Shown: piece after piece, positions 1-6,709 of the stretch
Position numbering within the stretch: the first letter of the stretch is position 1
Layout of the letters: each line of letters opens with the position of its first letter
From: JBMNQS01 sp050944255
Lineage (GTDB): Bacteria > Bacillota > Clostridia > Christensenellales > Maliibacteriaceae
Length of the DNA stretch: 16,795 bases
Direction: 5' to 3'
Assembly: GCA_050944255.1 (NCBI GenBank)
Contig: JBMNQS010000052.1
Coordinates: 1-16,795 of the forward strand
The notes under the pieces: generated by a model
Told to the model about the DNA's origin: nothing
The model's input: the letters and a program-made list of their open reading frames with translations, nothing else
The model's database searches: none
Position numbers and translations under genes: made by a program

Positions 1-268
1 CGGGAAAGATCACCGTATCGCGGGTCATGACCTCGTCGGCCACCAGGCTGTATTCCCTGCGGTACTGCCGCAGAAGAGCGCCATCGGTCACGCCGGTCAA
101 AAGGCCGAAGGACTTTTCCAGCGACGTGCCGATGGTGCGCACGATATCCTCGTCGCAGATGCCTTCGTACCCGTAATCACGAAGCACCGAACGATAGCAG
201 GCCAGTATGGCTTTGGAGGTATCCGCCAGCGTCAGGTCAAAATCAAACAGATAGAGTGTATACATCAT
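1..268 (-). CDS. HAD-family hydrolase, 5' part only (runs off left edge)
   Basis: Only the N-terminal ~89 residues are in the window. The protein starts MMYTLYLFDFDLTLADTS: the DxD of HAD motif I is visible at residues 9-11, with Leu in place of the usual Gly of DxDGT, a variant seen in phosphoglycolate phosphatase-like enzymes. The following segment (residues ~20-80) is a helical cap-like region. HAD enzymes of this type usually remove phosphate from small cytoplasmic metabolites; the substrate cannot be read here. The ATG overlaps the TGA of the upstream HAD gene (ATGA), so the two are translationally coupled and share a promoter. A second in-frame ATG follows immediately, so the start could be 265. 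Motifs II-IV lie outside the window. Confidence 0.85.
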   Translation of the reverse strand, partial: MMYTLYLFDFDLTLADTSKAILACYRSVLRDYGYEGICDEDIVRTIGTSLEKSFGLLTGVTDGALLRQYRREYSLVADEVMTRDTVIFP

Positions 269-978
269 TTCACCGCCGGCAGGCTGCGGGCGTACCGCAC
301 AAAATCCTCAAAGCTGCCGTTTTTATGGTCGTTAATAGACCCGTCGCCGTCGATGAGGCAGTCGGTAATCAGGTAGGTATCCATACCCAGGGCCGCCGCG
401 GGCATGTCCTCCTTCAGGCTGTTGCCCACCAGGAGGCACTCCTGCGGGGTTTTGCCGATCACGTCAAGCAGTTCCAGGTAATAGCCCGGCGAAGGTTTGC
501 AGTAGCGGCTGTTGGCGTAGTCGGTGACGTATACGAAATCTTCGTAGGCAAGGCCCACCCACGCCATACGGGTCTTTGTGGCGACAGCGGGGAACACCGG
601 ATTGGTGGCGCATACCAGCATATAGCCCTTTTGCCGCAGCTCATCGATGCACGCGCGGGCCAGCGGGTTTTCCCCGCATACGGCGCGGGCCCGTTCAAAC
701 TCCCCGGCGTAGAAGTCGTCGAATTCGCCCTCTTTTTCGCGGATCTCCTGGCCCAGTATCCCGGCGAAAGTATCCCAGAAAACCTCGCTGTTATAGGCCC
801 TCCCGTCGTTATTAAGCATGGCGTCGATGCCCTTCCACAGGGCCTTCACCAGGCGTTCGCCCTCCTCCCGGGAGGAAGCGAAACGTTTGGTCACCTCCCC
901 CATGTAGGCGCCGATAAAATGATCCTGGTCCATGGGCAGCAGCGTGCCGTCCAGGTCAAACAAAATGGTACTCAGCAT
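265..978 (-). CDS. HAD-family hydrolase (phosphatase-like), complete
   Basis: A 237-residue protein with all four HAD motifs: FDLDGT near the N-terminus (nucleophile and acid/base Asp), the Thr of VCATNP (motif II), the Lys of CKPSP (motif III) and GNSLKED (motif IV, Mg2+ binding). The helical insert between motifs I and II fits a C1-type cap. Family knowledge: Mg-dependent phosphomonoesterases acting on small cytoplasmic metabolites; substrate not predictable here. I chose ATG at 978 because GGGGAGGG lies just upstream and MLSTILFDLDGT is the usual HAD beginning; a frame-compatible extension to about 1020 would put extra residues before the motif and ignore that site. First gene of a two-gene unit with the partial HAD gene, overlapping it by 4 bp. 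Confidence 0.9.
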   Translation of the reverse strand: MLSTILFDLDGTLLPMDQDHFIGAYMGEVTKRFASSREEGERLVKALWKGIDAMLNNDGRAYNSEVFWDTFAGILGQEIREKEGEFDDFYAGEFERARAVCGENPLARACIDELRQKGYMLVCATNPVFPAVATKTRMAWVGLAYEDFVYVTDYANSRYCKPSPGYYLELLDVIGKTPQECLLVGNSLKEDMPAAALGMDTYLITDCLIDGDGSINDHKNGSFEDFVRYARSLPAVK

Positions 979-1010
979 ATTCCCTCCCCTTTGACAAAAA
1001 TCCACTTTTA

Positions 1011-1039
1011 AATGTATCAAATTTTTGAAGTTTTTTCAA
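1011..1039 (-). promoter_or_regulatory. Promoter of the HAD gene pair
   Basis: Reading the minus strand, TTGAAA (1039-1034), a 17-base spacer and TACATT (1016-1011) form a sigma-A-type promoter about 33 bases before the start codon. A small dyad (AACCGG..CCGGTT, about 1043-1057) lies immediately upstream and could be an operator or a fortuitous repeat. Confidence 0.6.
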
Positions 1040-1132
1040 TCGGAACCGGCGTCCGGTTCAAGGCGCGCCGCGCTTTCCGGCCCAGGCAAAGCGCCGCCGG
1101 CGGACAAAAATATTTTCCGGCGGCTGCATCCA

Positions 1133-1711
1133 TCAAGCCTCATACTCCCCGCTTCTTTTAAGCGGCTGCCTGGAATAAAAGTACATGGCCACCCCGGTAT
1201 CGTTGATCAAAAGGTCCCGCGGCATCCGGCCGCACAGGTAGACCACCAGATAATCCCCCGACGCCCCGGCAATGTTCAGCGCCTGAAGGAAGTAGATGAC
1301 CCAGAAATAAGAAGGGATCAGAAACTGCAGCAGAAGCAGGACCGCGCCCAGTATGATCACCGGCGACAGGGCGATGACGATATAGCTTTTCTTGTCGAAG
1401 TAGGCCCTGTCGTTGCCGGCGTAGGCGTACAGGCCCGTAAAGCCGAACTTGGGCTTCTCGCCGCTGTAGAGGCGGATGAACACGCCGTGGACCACCTCGT
1501 GCAGCACGGTGTAAACCACCATGGCCACGAAAAACACGATCATTTGCGTTATGTCAACGGTAAACGACCGGCGCAAAATAAAACCCAATCCGATCATCAG
1601 CACGAGTATGATCAGCGCCAGGCCGTTGAGCAGCCACGCGGTCTTTTTGTCGCGCTGCAGGTCGATAGCGTATATCCTCTGATAACCTTCGGGCAACTGC
1701 AAAGTGTTCAT
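1133..1711 (-). CDS. DUF3267-type membrane metalloprotease (zincin)
   Basis: A 192-residue membrane protein. A first hydrophobic segment at about residues 27-47 is followed by a second at 55-75 that ends in HEVVHG (His71, Glu72, His75), a HExxH zinc site placed at the membrane. Two more hydrophobic segments follow (about 107-130 and 133-150), then a G-A-S-G-D motif whose Asp is a plausible third zinc ligand. This layout matches the DUF3267 family of putative zincin peptidases found in Firmicutes; substrates are unknown. The ATG has a good ribosome binding site (AAAGGAG). It is monocistronic, divergent from the small gene at 1875. No canonical terminator with a T-run follows; the G+C-rich inverted repeat at about 1092-1123 is the only structure downstream. 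Confidence 0.85.
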   Translation of the reverse strand: MNTLQLPEGYQRIYAIDLQRDKKTAWLLNGLALIILVLMIGLGFILRRSFTVDITQMIVFFVAMVVYTVLHEVVHGVFIRLYSGEKPKFGFTGLYAYAGNDRAYFDKKSYIVIALSPVIILGAVLLLLQFLIPSYFWVIYFLQALNIAGASGDYLVVYLCGRMPRDLLINDTGVAMYFYSRQPLKRSGEYEA

Positions 1712-1760
1712 GGATCGCTCCTTTACTCATGGTCCGCAAAAGTGAAAAACTTACCTCTTT

Positions 1761-1789
1761 AGTATGAGGGCAGGCGCATTTTGCGTCAA
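1761..1789 (-). promoter_or_regulatory. Promoter of the DUF3267 gene
   Basis: On the minus strand TTGACG (1789-1784), 17 bases, CATACT (1766-1761), about 50 bases before the start codon of the membrane metalloprotease gene. Confidence 0.55.
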
Positions 1790-1853
1790 GACACTTTCAC
1801 ATTGCCGCCTCCGGGCAGGCGGCTGTCTGAATAGAAATCCGCCTGCGGGCCAT

Positions 1854-1873
1854 TCTATCACCGAGGTGATAGA
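1854..1873 (+). promoter_or_regulatory. Hairpin sequestering the ribosome binding site of the 47-residue gene
   Basis: TCTATCACC (1854-1862) is the exact reverse complement of GGTGATAGA (1865-1873), so the GAGGTGAT ribosome binding site sits in the loop and 3' arm of a hairpin that ends two bases before the ATG at 1875. Such a structure would hold translation down until it is opened. Seen directly; the regulatory role is inferred. Confidence 0.55.
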
Positions 1874-1874
1874 A

Positions 1875-2018
1875 ATGGATTTTGATCCCAGGAATTCCCA
1901 GTATTTCAATTCTCTTCCCACGCTGGTACAGGAGAGCGTGCTGCAAAGCGGCGTTACCTTCCACAGCGAGGAGGATGTGCGCCGGTTTGTGCAGGCGCAC
2001 CAGGAAATGAGCGACTGA
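1875..2018 (+). CDS. Small conserved-type protein, 47 residues, function unknown
   Basis: A 47-residue acidic protein beginning MDFDPRNSQYFNSLPTLVQE. The pattern YFNSLP..VQE...QSG..F.(S/T)EE.(V/L) is one I recognise from short uncharacterised proteins in Clostridia, but I cannot name a domain or function. It has no transmembrane segment, no Cys and no signal peptide; it probably forms two short helices joined by a turn. The ATG at 1875 is chosen because GAGGTGAT lies 6-7 bases upstream; an in-frame extension toward 1764 has no ribosome binding site and is low-complexity G+C-rich sequence. It is followed directly by a strong terminator, which supports its being a real transcription unit. No clear -10/-35 pair was found for it. 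The reading frame is certain; the biological role is open. Confidence 0.7.
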   Translation: MDFDPRNSQYFNSLPTLVQESVLQSGVTFHSEEDVRRFVQAHQEMSD

Positions 2019-2027
2019 AGGGGAAAT

Positions 2028-2059
2028 AAAAAGCGGCCGTCCGCGGACGGCCGCTTTTT
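2028..2059. terminator. Bidirectional intrinsic terminator
   Basis: A perfect 32-bp palindrome: an A5 run, then GCGGCCGTCCG mirrored by its complement and a T5 run, centred at 2043/2044. It lies between the convergent 47-residue gene (ends 2018) and the amino-acid ABC operon (ends 2096) and can end transcription from both sides. Confidence 0.9.
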
Positions 2060-2095
2060 ATGCCCAAGAATTTTACGCGCCCGGCCCGCGCCTTT

Positions 2096-2857
2096 TCACT
2101 TCTGCAATCGGCTTAAAAAAATCCGGGTGCGGTCATTGGAGGGATGGTCGATCACCTGAGCGGGCGTGCCTTCCTCCAGAATGACCCCGTCGTCCATGAA
2201 TACCACGCGGTCGGCCACGTTCTTTGCAAAGCCGATCTCGTGGGTGACGATGACCATGGTCATCCGCTCGGCGGCAAGGGCGCGGATGGTATGGAGTATG
2301 TCGCCGGTCAGCTCCGGGTCCAGCGCCGAGGTGGGCTCGTCAAAAAACAGTATCTTCGGGTTCATGGCCAGCGCCCGGGCGATGGACACCCGCTGCTGCT
2401 GTCCGCCTGAGAGCTGGTAGGGATAGGCGTCCTCCCGGTCGGAAAGCCCCATTTTCTTTAAAAGTTCCCTGGCCTCGGCCATCACCTGGTCCCTTCCCCT
2501 CTTCTGGACGGACAGGGGCGCGTCGGTGATGTTCCTGATCACCGAGTAGTGGGGAAACAGGTTGAAGTTCTGAAACACCAGCCCGAACATGCTGCGGGCC
2601 TTTTTCAGCGTCGGCGCGTCGGCGTAGCGGGCTCTGCCGCTCTGGTCGTTTTGCGCCACGGCCATGTCCATATAGCCCAGAAACCCGCTGTCTATCTCCT
2701 CCAGCAGCGTGGCGCAGCGAAGTAGCGTGGATTTGCCCGAGCCGGAGGGCCCCAGGACGGCCACCACTTCTCCCTGCCGCACATCCAGGCTGATGCCCTT
2801 GAGCACGCCCATGGCGTCGAACTGTTTATGGATATCCTTCATGCTCAGTATCCGCAT
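2096..2857 (-). CDS. Polar amino-acid ABC transporter, ATP-binding protein (GlnQ/HisP type)
   Basis: A 253-residue ATPase that powers import of an amino acid, working as a cytoplasmic dimer with the permease encoded just upstream. Walker A GPSGSGKST is at residues 36-44, the Q-loop is in GLVFQNFNLFPHYS, the signature is LSGGQQQR, Walker B is ILFFDEPTSALDP and the switch His is in VTHEIGFA. All catalytic residues are present and the length is normal for the GlnQ/HisP/ArtP family. The ATG follows the permease stop by 11 bases with a GGGAG ribosome binding site. Last gene of the operon; the palindromic terminator at 2028-2059 follows. Exact amino-acid specificity cannot be read from the ATPase. 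Confidence 0.95.
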   Translation of the reverse strand: MRILSMKDIHKQFDAMGVLKGISLDVRQGEVVAVLGPSGSGKSTLLRCATLLEEIDSGFLGYMDMAVAQNDQSGRARYADAPTLKKARSMFGLVFQNFNLFPHYSVIRNITDAPLSVQKRGRDQVMAEARELLKKMGLSDREDAYPYQLSGGQQQRVSIARALAMNPKILFFDEPTSALDPELTGDILHTIRALAAERMTMVIVTHEIGFAKNVADRVVFMDDGVILEEGTPAQVIDHPSNDRTRIFLSRLQK

Positions 2858-2868
2858 GGCACGCTCCC

Positions 2869-3519
2869 TTATTGGTAGTAGGCAAGTTTTTTCTCAATGC
2901 GCTCCATGACGAAGGCCACAATGAGATTGAACACATAGTAGAAGATGCCCGCCGCCAGGAAGGCGGTCATGGCCCGCTGGGACGCGGCGATGGCCTTGGC
3001 CACGGTAAACATTTCCGAAACGGCGATGGCGAAGGCCAGCGACGTATCCTTGATCAGGGTGATGACCTCGTTGGTCACCGGCGGGAGAATCCGCTTGATC
3101 ACCTGCGGCAGTATGATCTTAAAGAACGTCTGCCTTCTGGAGTAGCCCAATACCCGGGCCGCCTCGTACTGGCCCGCGGGCATGGATTCGATGCCGCCGC
3201 GGTAGATTTCGGCGAAGTAGGCGGCATAGTTCAGCGCGAAGGCAATGATCACCGCCACGAAGCGGTAGGCGTTGGAAATTTGGATGCCGAACATGTAGAA
3301 GGGGCCGAAATAGACCACCAGTAGCTGCAGCATCAGCGGCGTGCCGCGCATGATGGAGATGTACACGCGCAGGGCATTGCGCAGGAGAGGATTTTTGCTC
3401 ATGCGTCCCAAGGCCACCAGAAGGCCCAGCGGCAGCGAAAAAATCAGCGTGAGGATAAAGATTTCAAAGGACGTGATCATCCCCACGCCCAGTTCGGCGA
3501 TCATGGTGCCCAGCGACAT
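2869..3519 (-). CDS. Polar amino-acid ABC transporter, permease (HisM/GlnP type)
   Basis: A 216-residue inner-membrane permease with about five hydrophobic segments (first at residues 16-37). The conserved loop contacting the ATPase (EAA motif) is EAARVLGYSRRQTFFKIILPQ-like, near residue 140, preceded by YRGGIESMP..Q typical of the HisM/GlnP family. It probably homodimerises, since only one permease gene is present. The ATG at 3519 has only a poor ribosome binding site (GGAAAG.GGG); the upstream region is occupied by a repeat element, so translation or transcript level may be reduced relative to the binding protein. Alternative in-frame ATGs lie a few codons downstream. Sits between binding protein and ATPase genes. 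Confidence 0.93.
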   Translation of the reverse strand: MSLGTMIAELGVGMITSFEIFILTLIFSLPLGLLVALGRMSKNPLLRNALRVYISIMRGTPLMLQLLVVYFGPFYMFGIQISNAYRFVAVIIAFALNYAAYFAEIYRGGIESMPAGQYEAARVLGYSRRQTFFKIILPQVIKRILPPVTNEVITLIKDTSLAFAIAVSEMFTVAKAIAASQRAMTAFLAAGIFYYVFNLIVAFVMERIEKKLAYYQ

Positions 3520-3551
3520 AAAAAACCCACTTTCCGAAGCAAAAACCCGAA

Positions 3552-3613
3552 TAAGGAGGCTGCCGCCTCCTTACAGGCCGTCAATAAACTTTCTCGAGGG
3601 CTTTGCCCTCGAG
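3552..3613. repeat. Short dispersed hairpin repeat inside the amino-acid ABC operon
   Basis: Two strong hairpins: TAAGGAGGC/GCCTCCTTA (3552-3573, 4-base loop) and CTCGAGGGC/GCCCTCGAG (3593-3613, TTT loop), joined by AGGCCGTCAATAAACTTT (3575-3592). The linker is repeated at 11078-11094 (AGGCCGTCAAAAACTTT) and in both places it is preceded by a GGAGGC..GCCTCC hairpin, so this is a shortened copy of the same element. It fills the 138-base gap between binding protein and permease genes and probably lowers read-through or protects the upstream message. Confidence 0.7.
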
Positions 3614-3657
3614 CGCCCACCAAAGGAACACGTCCCATCCCTTCCTATGAACGCCTC

Positions 3658-4449
3658 CTATTTGCCGATGATCCCCACATCGCGGCCGTCGAACCACTTC
3701 TCGGAGATTGCCTTGAAGGTGCCGTCCTCGGCCATTTCGATAAGGGTCTCCTGCACCAGGTCGCGCAGCTCGGTATTGCCCAGCTTGAAGCCGATGCCGT
3801 ACTGCTCGTTCAAGAGGGGCTCGTCCAAAATGACGTACTGGTCCTCCTTGCCGGCGATCTGGTATTCGGCCACGCCGATATCCATGGCGATGGCGTCCAC
3901 CGCTCCGGCTTCCAGGTCCATGAAGGCGGCGTTGTACTGGCTGGAAACCACCAGCTCTTTAAAGGAGTTAAGAAGCTCTGCGTTGTCCTCATCCTCCAGC
4001 GCGTGCAGCGCCGCCGAGTCGGCCTGCGCGGTGACGATCCTGCCCGCAAGGTCGTCAAAGCTGGCAATGCCCGAATCCTTGGCGGCGATGAAGATCTGCT
4101 TGTTGTTCATGTAGGGTATGGTCCAGGTGTACTTCTCCTCACGGCCGTTGATGGTAAAGCCGTTCCACACGCAATCGATGGTGCCCGACTCCAGCTCCAT
4201 GTCCTTGGAGTCCCAGTCGATGGGCTGCAGCTTCAGCTCCCAGCCGCGGCGATTGCAGAGTTCCTGGGCCATCTCCAGGTCAAACCCGGTGTACTGCCCG
4301 TCGTCGCCCTTGAAACCGTAGGGCGGGAAATCCGCGTCAAAGCCGACGGTCAGCGACGTGCGCTCCTCCTGCGCCTTGTTCCGGGCGCATCCGGTGACGG
4401 CCAGTGCCAGCAGCATCAGGGCCAGTACAAGTGACAGTGTCTTTTTCAT
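3658..4449 (-). CDS. Polar amino-acid ABC transporter, substrate-binding lipoprotein
   Basis: A 263-residue family 3 extracellular solute-binding protein. The N-terminus has a lipoprotein signal peptide with lipobox AVTGC (Cys21), so it is anchored outside the membrane. The mature part opens LTVGFDADFPPYGFKGDDGQ, then GFDLEMA and the GFTINGREEKYTWTIPY segment, whose Arg is in the usual position for gripping the substrate carboxylate; this is the classic amino-acid binding pattern. ATG with AAGGA upstream. First gene of the operon, with a near-consensus promoter. The binding protein being promoter-proximal and separated from the permease by hairpins fits the usual need for excess binding protein. 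Substrate could be an uncharged or acidic polar amino acid; not resolvable by eye. Confidence 0.93.
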   Translation of the reverse strand: MKKTLSLVLALMLLALAVTGCARNKAQEERTSLTVGFDADFPPYGFKGDDGQYTGFDLEMAQELCNRRGWELKLQPIDWDSKDMELESGTIDCVWNGFTINGREEKYTWTIPYMNNKQIFIAAKDSGIASFDDLAGRIVTAQADSAALHALEDEDNAELLNSFKELVVSSQYNAAFMDLEAGAVDAIAMDIGVAEYQIAGKEDQYVILDEPLLNEQYGIGFKLGNTELRDLVQETLIEMAEDGTFKAISEKWFDGRDVGIIGK

Positions 4450-4497
4450 AATCCTTTTTTCCCCCGATAAAATTAGCGTAATTCGACGCCATCCGGT

Positions 4498-4526
4498 ATT
4501 TTACTCCACTACTGCGCTAAAGTCAA
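4498..4526 (-). promoter_or_regulatory. Promoter of the amino-acid ABC operon
   Basis: Minus strand TTGACT (4526-4521), exactly 17 bases, TAAAAT (4503-4498); predicted start about 40 bases before the ATG. Confidence 0.75.
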
Positions 4527-4530
4527 CTTG

Positions 4531-4574
4531 CACAGGCCCATTACCAAAAATCTTTTGTAAAAAAAGGACCTGTG
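4531..4574. promoter_or_regulatory. 44-bp nested dyad just upstream of the ABC operon promoter
   Basis: Outer arms CACAGGCC (4531-4538) and GG-A-CCTGTG (ending 4574) enclose an inner imperfect palindrome TTACCAAAAATCTTTTGTAA (4541-4560). The dyad begins four bases upstream of the -35 box at 4521-4526, a typical place for an activator or repressor site. The dyad is seen directly; operator function is inferred and the regulator is unknown. Confidence 0.4.
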
Positions 4575-4592
4575 CCGGCCGTCTGCCCACGG

Positions 4593-4627
4593 AAAAAAAG
4601 CACCGCTTCCGTTCCCGGAGACGGTGC
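4593..4627 (-). terminator. Terminator of the purine/BMP transporter operon
   Basis: Minus strand hairpin GCACCG..TCCG-GGAA-CGGA..CGGTGC (4627-4600) with a stable GGAA tetraloop followed by T7 (4599-4593). It lies about 30 bases after the last permease stop codon. Confidence 0.9.
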
Positions 4628-4658
4628 AGTACATTTTTTAGAAGATGGAAGGCCTGCG

Positions 4659-5609
4659 CTAGCGCTCCTCGCGGAAGTAGTTGACGCCCAGGTGCGCGGG
4701 AATGTGCTGCCGGCGCCTCTTGTTCATGGAGTTGACGACCAGCACCAGCGCCGTGATCAAAAACGGCAGCATATCGTAGAAGGCCGGGGCCACCCACTGC
4801 TGCGGTACGTAGTATTTGAGCACCCGCAGCGCGCCGAACACGAAGGAGCCAAACACGGCGATGCCGGGCTTCCAGTTGGCGAAGATCACCAACGCCACGG
4901 CAATCCAGCCCAGGCCGCCCACGTTGTTGGAGATCCAGACGCCGCCGTTGATGATCATGGAGCAGTAGGCGCCGCCGATGCCGCAGATACCGCCGCCCAG
5001 GAGGATATTCATGTATTTGAGCCGCGTTACGTGGATGCCGGCGGCGTCGGCCGCCGCCGGGTTTTCTCCGATGGCCGATGCGGACAGTCCCACCTTGGTC
5101 TTGAAAAGGTAATATGTCAGGACGATCACCAGCGCCAGCGCGATGTACACAAACGGATTGTAGGAAAAAAACAGTTCGCCCAATACGGGTATGTCCGACA
5201 GGCCGGGGATATAGATGCTGCGCATGTGGGCCGTAATGGTTTCAGGCAGTTTCAGCGTGCCTGTCTCGGAGCGTCCCAGCACGTAGACGCCTATGAAATT
5301 GGCAAGGCCGATCCCGAAGATGGTCAGCGCCAGTCCGGTGACGTTCTGGTTGGCGCGCAGGGTGACCGTCAGGAGCGCGTAGATCAGCGCGCCCAGCAGC
5401 CCGCCTAAAAACGCGGCCAAAAGCGCCAGAAGGAAATTGTCGGTATAAAGGCCCACCATGAAGCCGGAGCAGGCGCCGATGGACATCATGCCCTCCACCC
5501 CCAGGTTCAGGTGGCCCACCCGCTCGTTGAGGATTTCGCCCAGCGTGCCCAACAGCAGCGGGGTTCCGGCCATGATGGCGGCCACAAGGAATTTAATGAA
5601 CAGGTCCAT
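4659..5609 (-). CDS. BMP-type nucleoside ABC transporter, permease 2 (NupQ/YufQ-like)
   Basis: A 316-residue polytopic membrane protein of the BPD_transp_2 family with about nine hydrophobic segments. Conserved signatures include GEILNERVGHLNLGVEGMM near residue 25, GLALTIFG near residue 95 and VGLSASAIGENPAAADAAGI near residue 175, all typical of the second permease of RbsC-related nucleoside importers such as B. subtilis NupQ. It pairs with the permease encoded immediately upstream, which it overlaps by one base (TGATG), implying translational coupling and equal stoichiometry. The last gene of the operon; a terminator follows. Transports nucleosides or bases inward; the linked xpt gene favours a purine substrate. 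Confidence 0.93.
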   Translation of the reverse strand: MDLFIKFLVAAIMAGTPLLLGTLGEILNERVGHLNLGVEGMMSIGACSGFMVGLYTDNFLLALLAAFLGGLLGALIYALLTVTLRANQNVTGLALTIFGIGLANFIGVYVLGRSETGTLKLPETITAHMRSIYIPGLSDIPVLGELFFSYNPFVYIALALVIVLTYYLFKTKVGLSASAIGENPAAADAAGIHVTRLKYMNILLGGGICGIGGAYCSMIINGGVWISNNVGGLGWIAVALVIFANWKPGIAVFGSFVFGALRVLKYYVPQQWVAPAFYDMLPFLITALVLVVNSMNKRRRQHIPAHLGVNYFREER

Positions 5610-6709
5610 CAGCTCACCCCTCTCTTTTTACGCAGCACGAATTTGTAGCGGATAAAGAACTCGCAGCCCAGCACGAAAAACAGGATAATGCCCTGCAGGA
5701 TATCGGCGCTGTCGGTGGAGAGCCCAAAATCGCTCTGCACCACGCTAAAGCCCTTTTCAAGTATGGCGAACAGGCAGGAGATCACCAGGATCATGGCGGC
5801 GTTGAGCCTTGAGAGCCACGCGATGATGATGCCGGTAAAGCCCACGCCGCCGGCCACCGAGGTGGTGAGCGTCACATCGGCGCCCGCGGCCTGCACCGTG
5901 CCGCCGATGCCGGCTACGGCGCCGGAGAGGAACATGGTGCGAAGGACGATCTTTTTGACGTCCATGCCGGCGTACCGGGCGGTATCCTGGCTCTCGCCCA
6001 CCACGCTGATCTCGTAGCCCTGCTTGGTGTAGCCCAGATACACGTAGATGAGCGCCACCAGTAAAAGGGCAATGATCCAGCCGAAATGCACGCCGAATAC
6101 CTTATCCAGCGCCGCGTTGTCGCCAAACCGGGCGATGGCGGAATAGCCCTGGCTGGACCGGTCGCGCCACGGGCCGTCGCGCAGGAGCGCCACCATGTGC
6201 AGCGCGATGTAGTTGAGCATCAGCGTCAACAGCGTCTCGTTGGTGCCGTATCTGGTTTTGAACCAGGCCGGGATCAGTCCCCACAGGCCGCCGCCCAGGG
6301 CGCCCGCGATGAACATGACGATCACCAGAACCCAGTGGTTCCAGTGGGGATAAAACAGCGCGAAGAACGTGGTGAACACGGCGCCTATGATGATCTGGCC
6401 CTCCACGCCGATGTTCCAGAAGCGCATTTTAAAGGCCAGCGTCGCCGCCAGTGCGGAGATGACAAGGGGCACCGCCACCTTCACCGTGGCCTGTATGGCC
6501 ATGGCGCTGCGGAAGGAGCCGTCCAGGATGGCCCCGTAGATTTCAAAGGGGTTGTAGCCCACCGCAAGCAGGAACAGCCCGCCGGCGGCAAGGGACAGGA
6601 GGAATACGCCAAGGCGCAGCAGCACGGCCGCCTGGGCGGACATTTCATTCTTGGACGCAATGCGCAGGAAGGGCTCCTGCACCCGCTTTTGCCGAAGCTG
6701 GGTATTCAT
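5609..6709 (-). CDS. BMP-type nucleoside ABC transporter, permease 1 (NupP/YufP-like)
   Basis: A 366-residue membrane protein of the same family as its downstream partner but longer, as expected for the first permease. After a ~30-residue cytoplasmic tail come about eight to ten hydrophobic segments. Recognisable blocks are FWNIGVEGQIIIGA near residue 95, TRYGTNETLLTLMLNYIA near residue 150 and GYEISVVGESQDTARYAGM near residue 235 (the cytoplasmic coupling loop). The ATG overlaps the ATPase stop (ATGA, 4 bp) and uses GAGGAGGTGAT within the ATPase gene as ribosome binding site. With the second permease it forms the heterodimeric channel through which the nucleoside passes. Confidence 0.93.
   Translation of the reverse strand: MNTQLRQKRVQEPFLRIASKNEMSAQAAVLLRLGVFLLSLAAGGLFLLAVGYNPFEIYGAILDGSFRSAMAIQATVKVAVPLVISALAATLAFKMRFWNIGVEGQIIIGAVFTTFFALFYPHWNHWVLVIVMFIAGALGGGLWGLIPAWFKTRYGTNETLLTLMLNYIALHMVALLRDGPWRDRSSQGYSAIARFGDNAALDKVFGVHFGWIIALLLVALIYVYLGYTKQGYEISVVGESQDTARYAGMDVKKIVLRTMFLSGAVAGIGGTVQAAGADVTLTTSVAGGVGFTGIIIAWLSRLNAAMILVISCLFAILEKGFSVVQSDFGLSTDSADILQGIILFFVLGCEFFIRYKFVLRKKRGVS

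Noticed and set aside
256..1011. 251-codon open frame on the plus strand opposite the HAD gene
   Set aside because: The minus strand has all four HAD motifs; the plus frame is an antisense shadow.
1040..1075. GGTTCAAGGC resembling a tRNA T-loop
   Set aside because: No acceptor, D or anticodon arms can be built around it; it is part of a small AACCGG/CCGGTT dyad.
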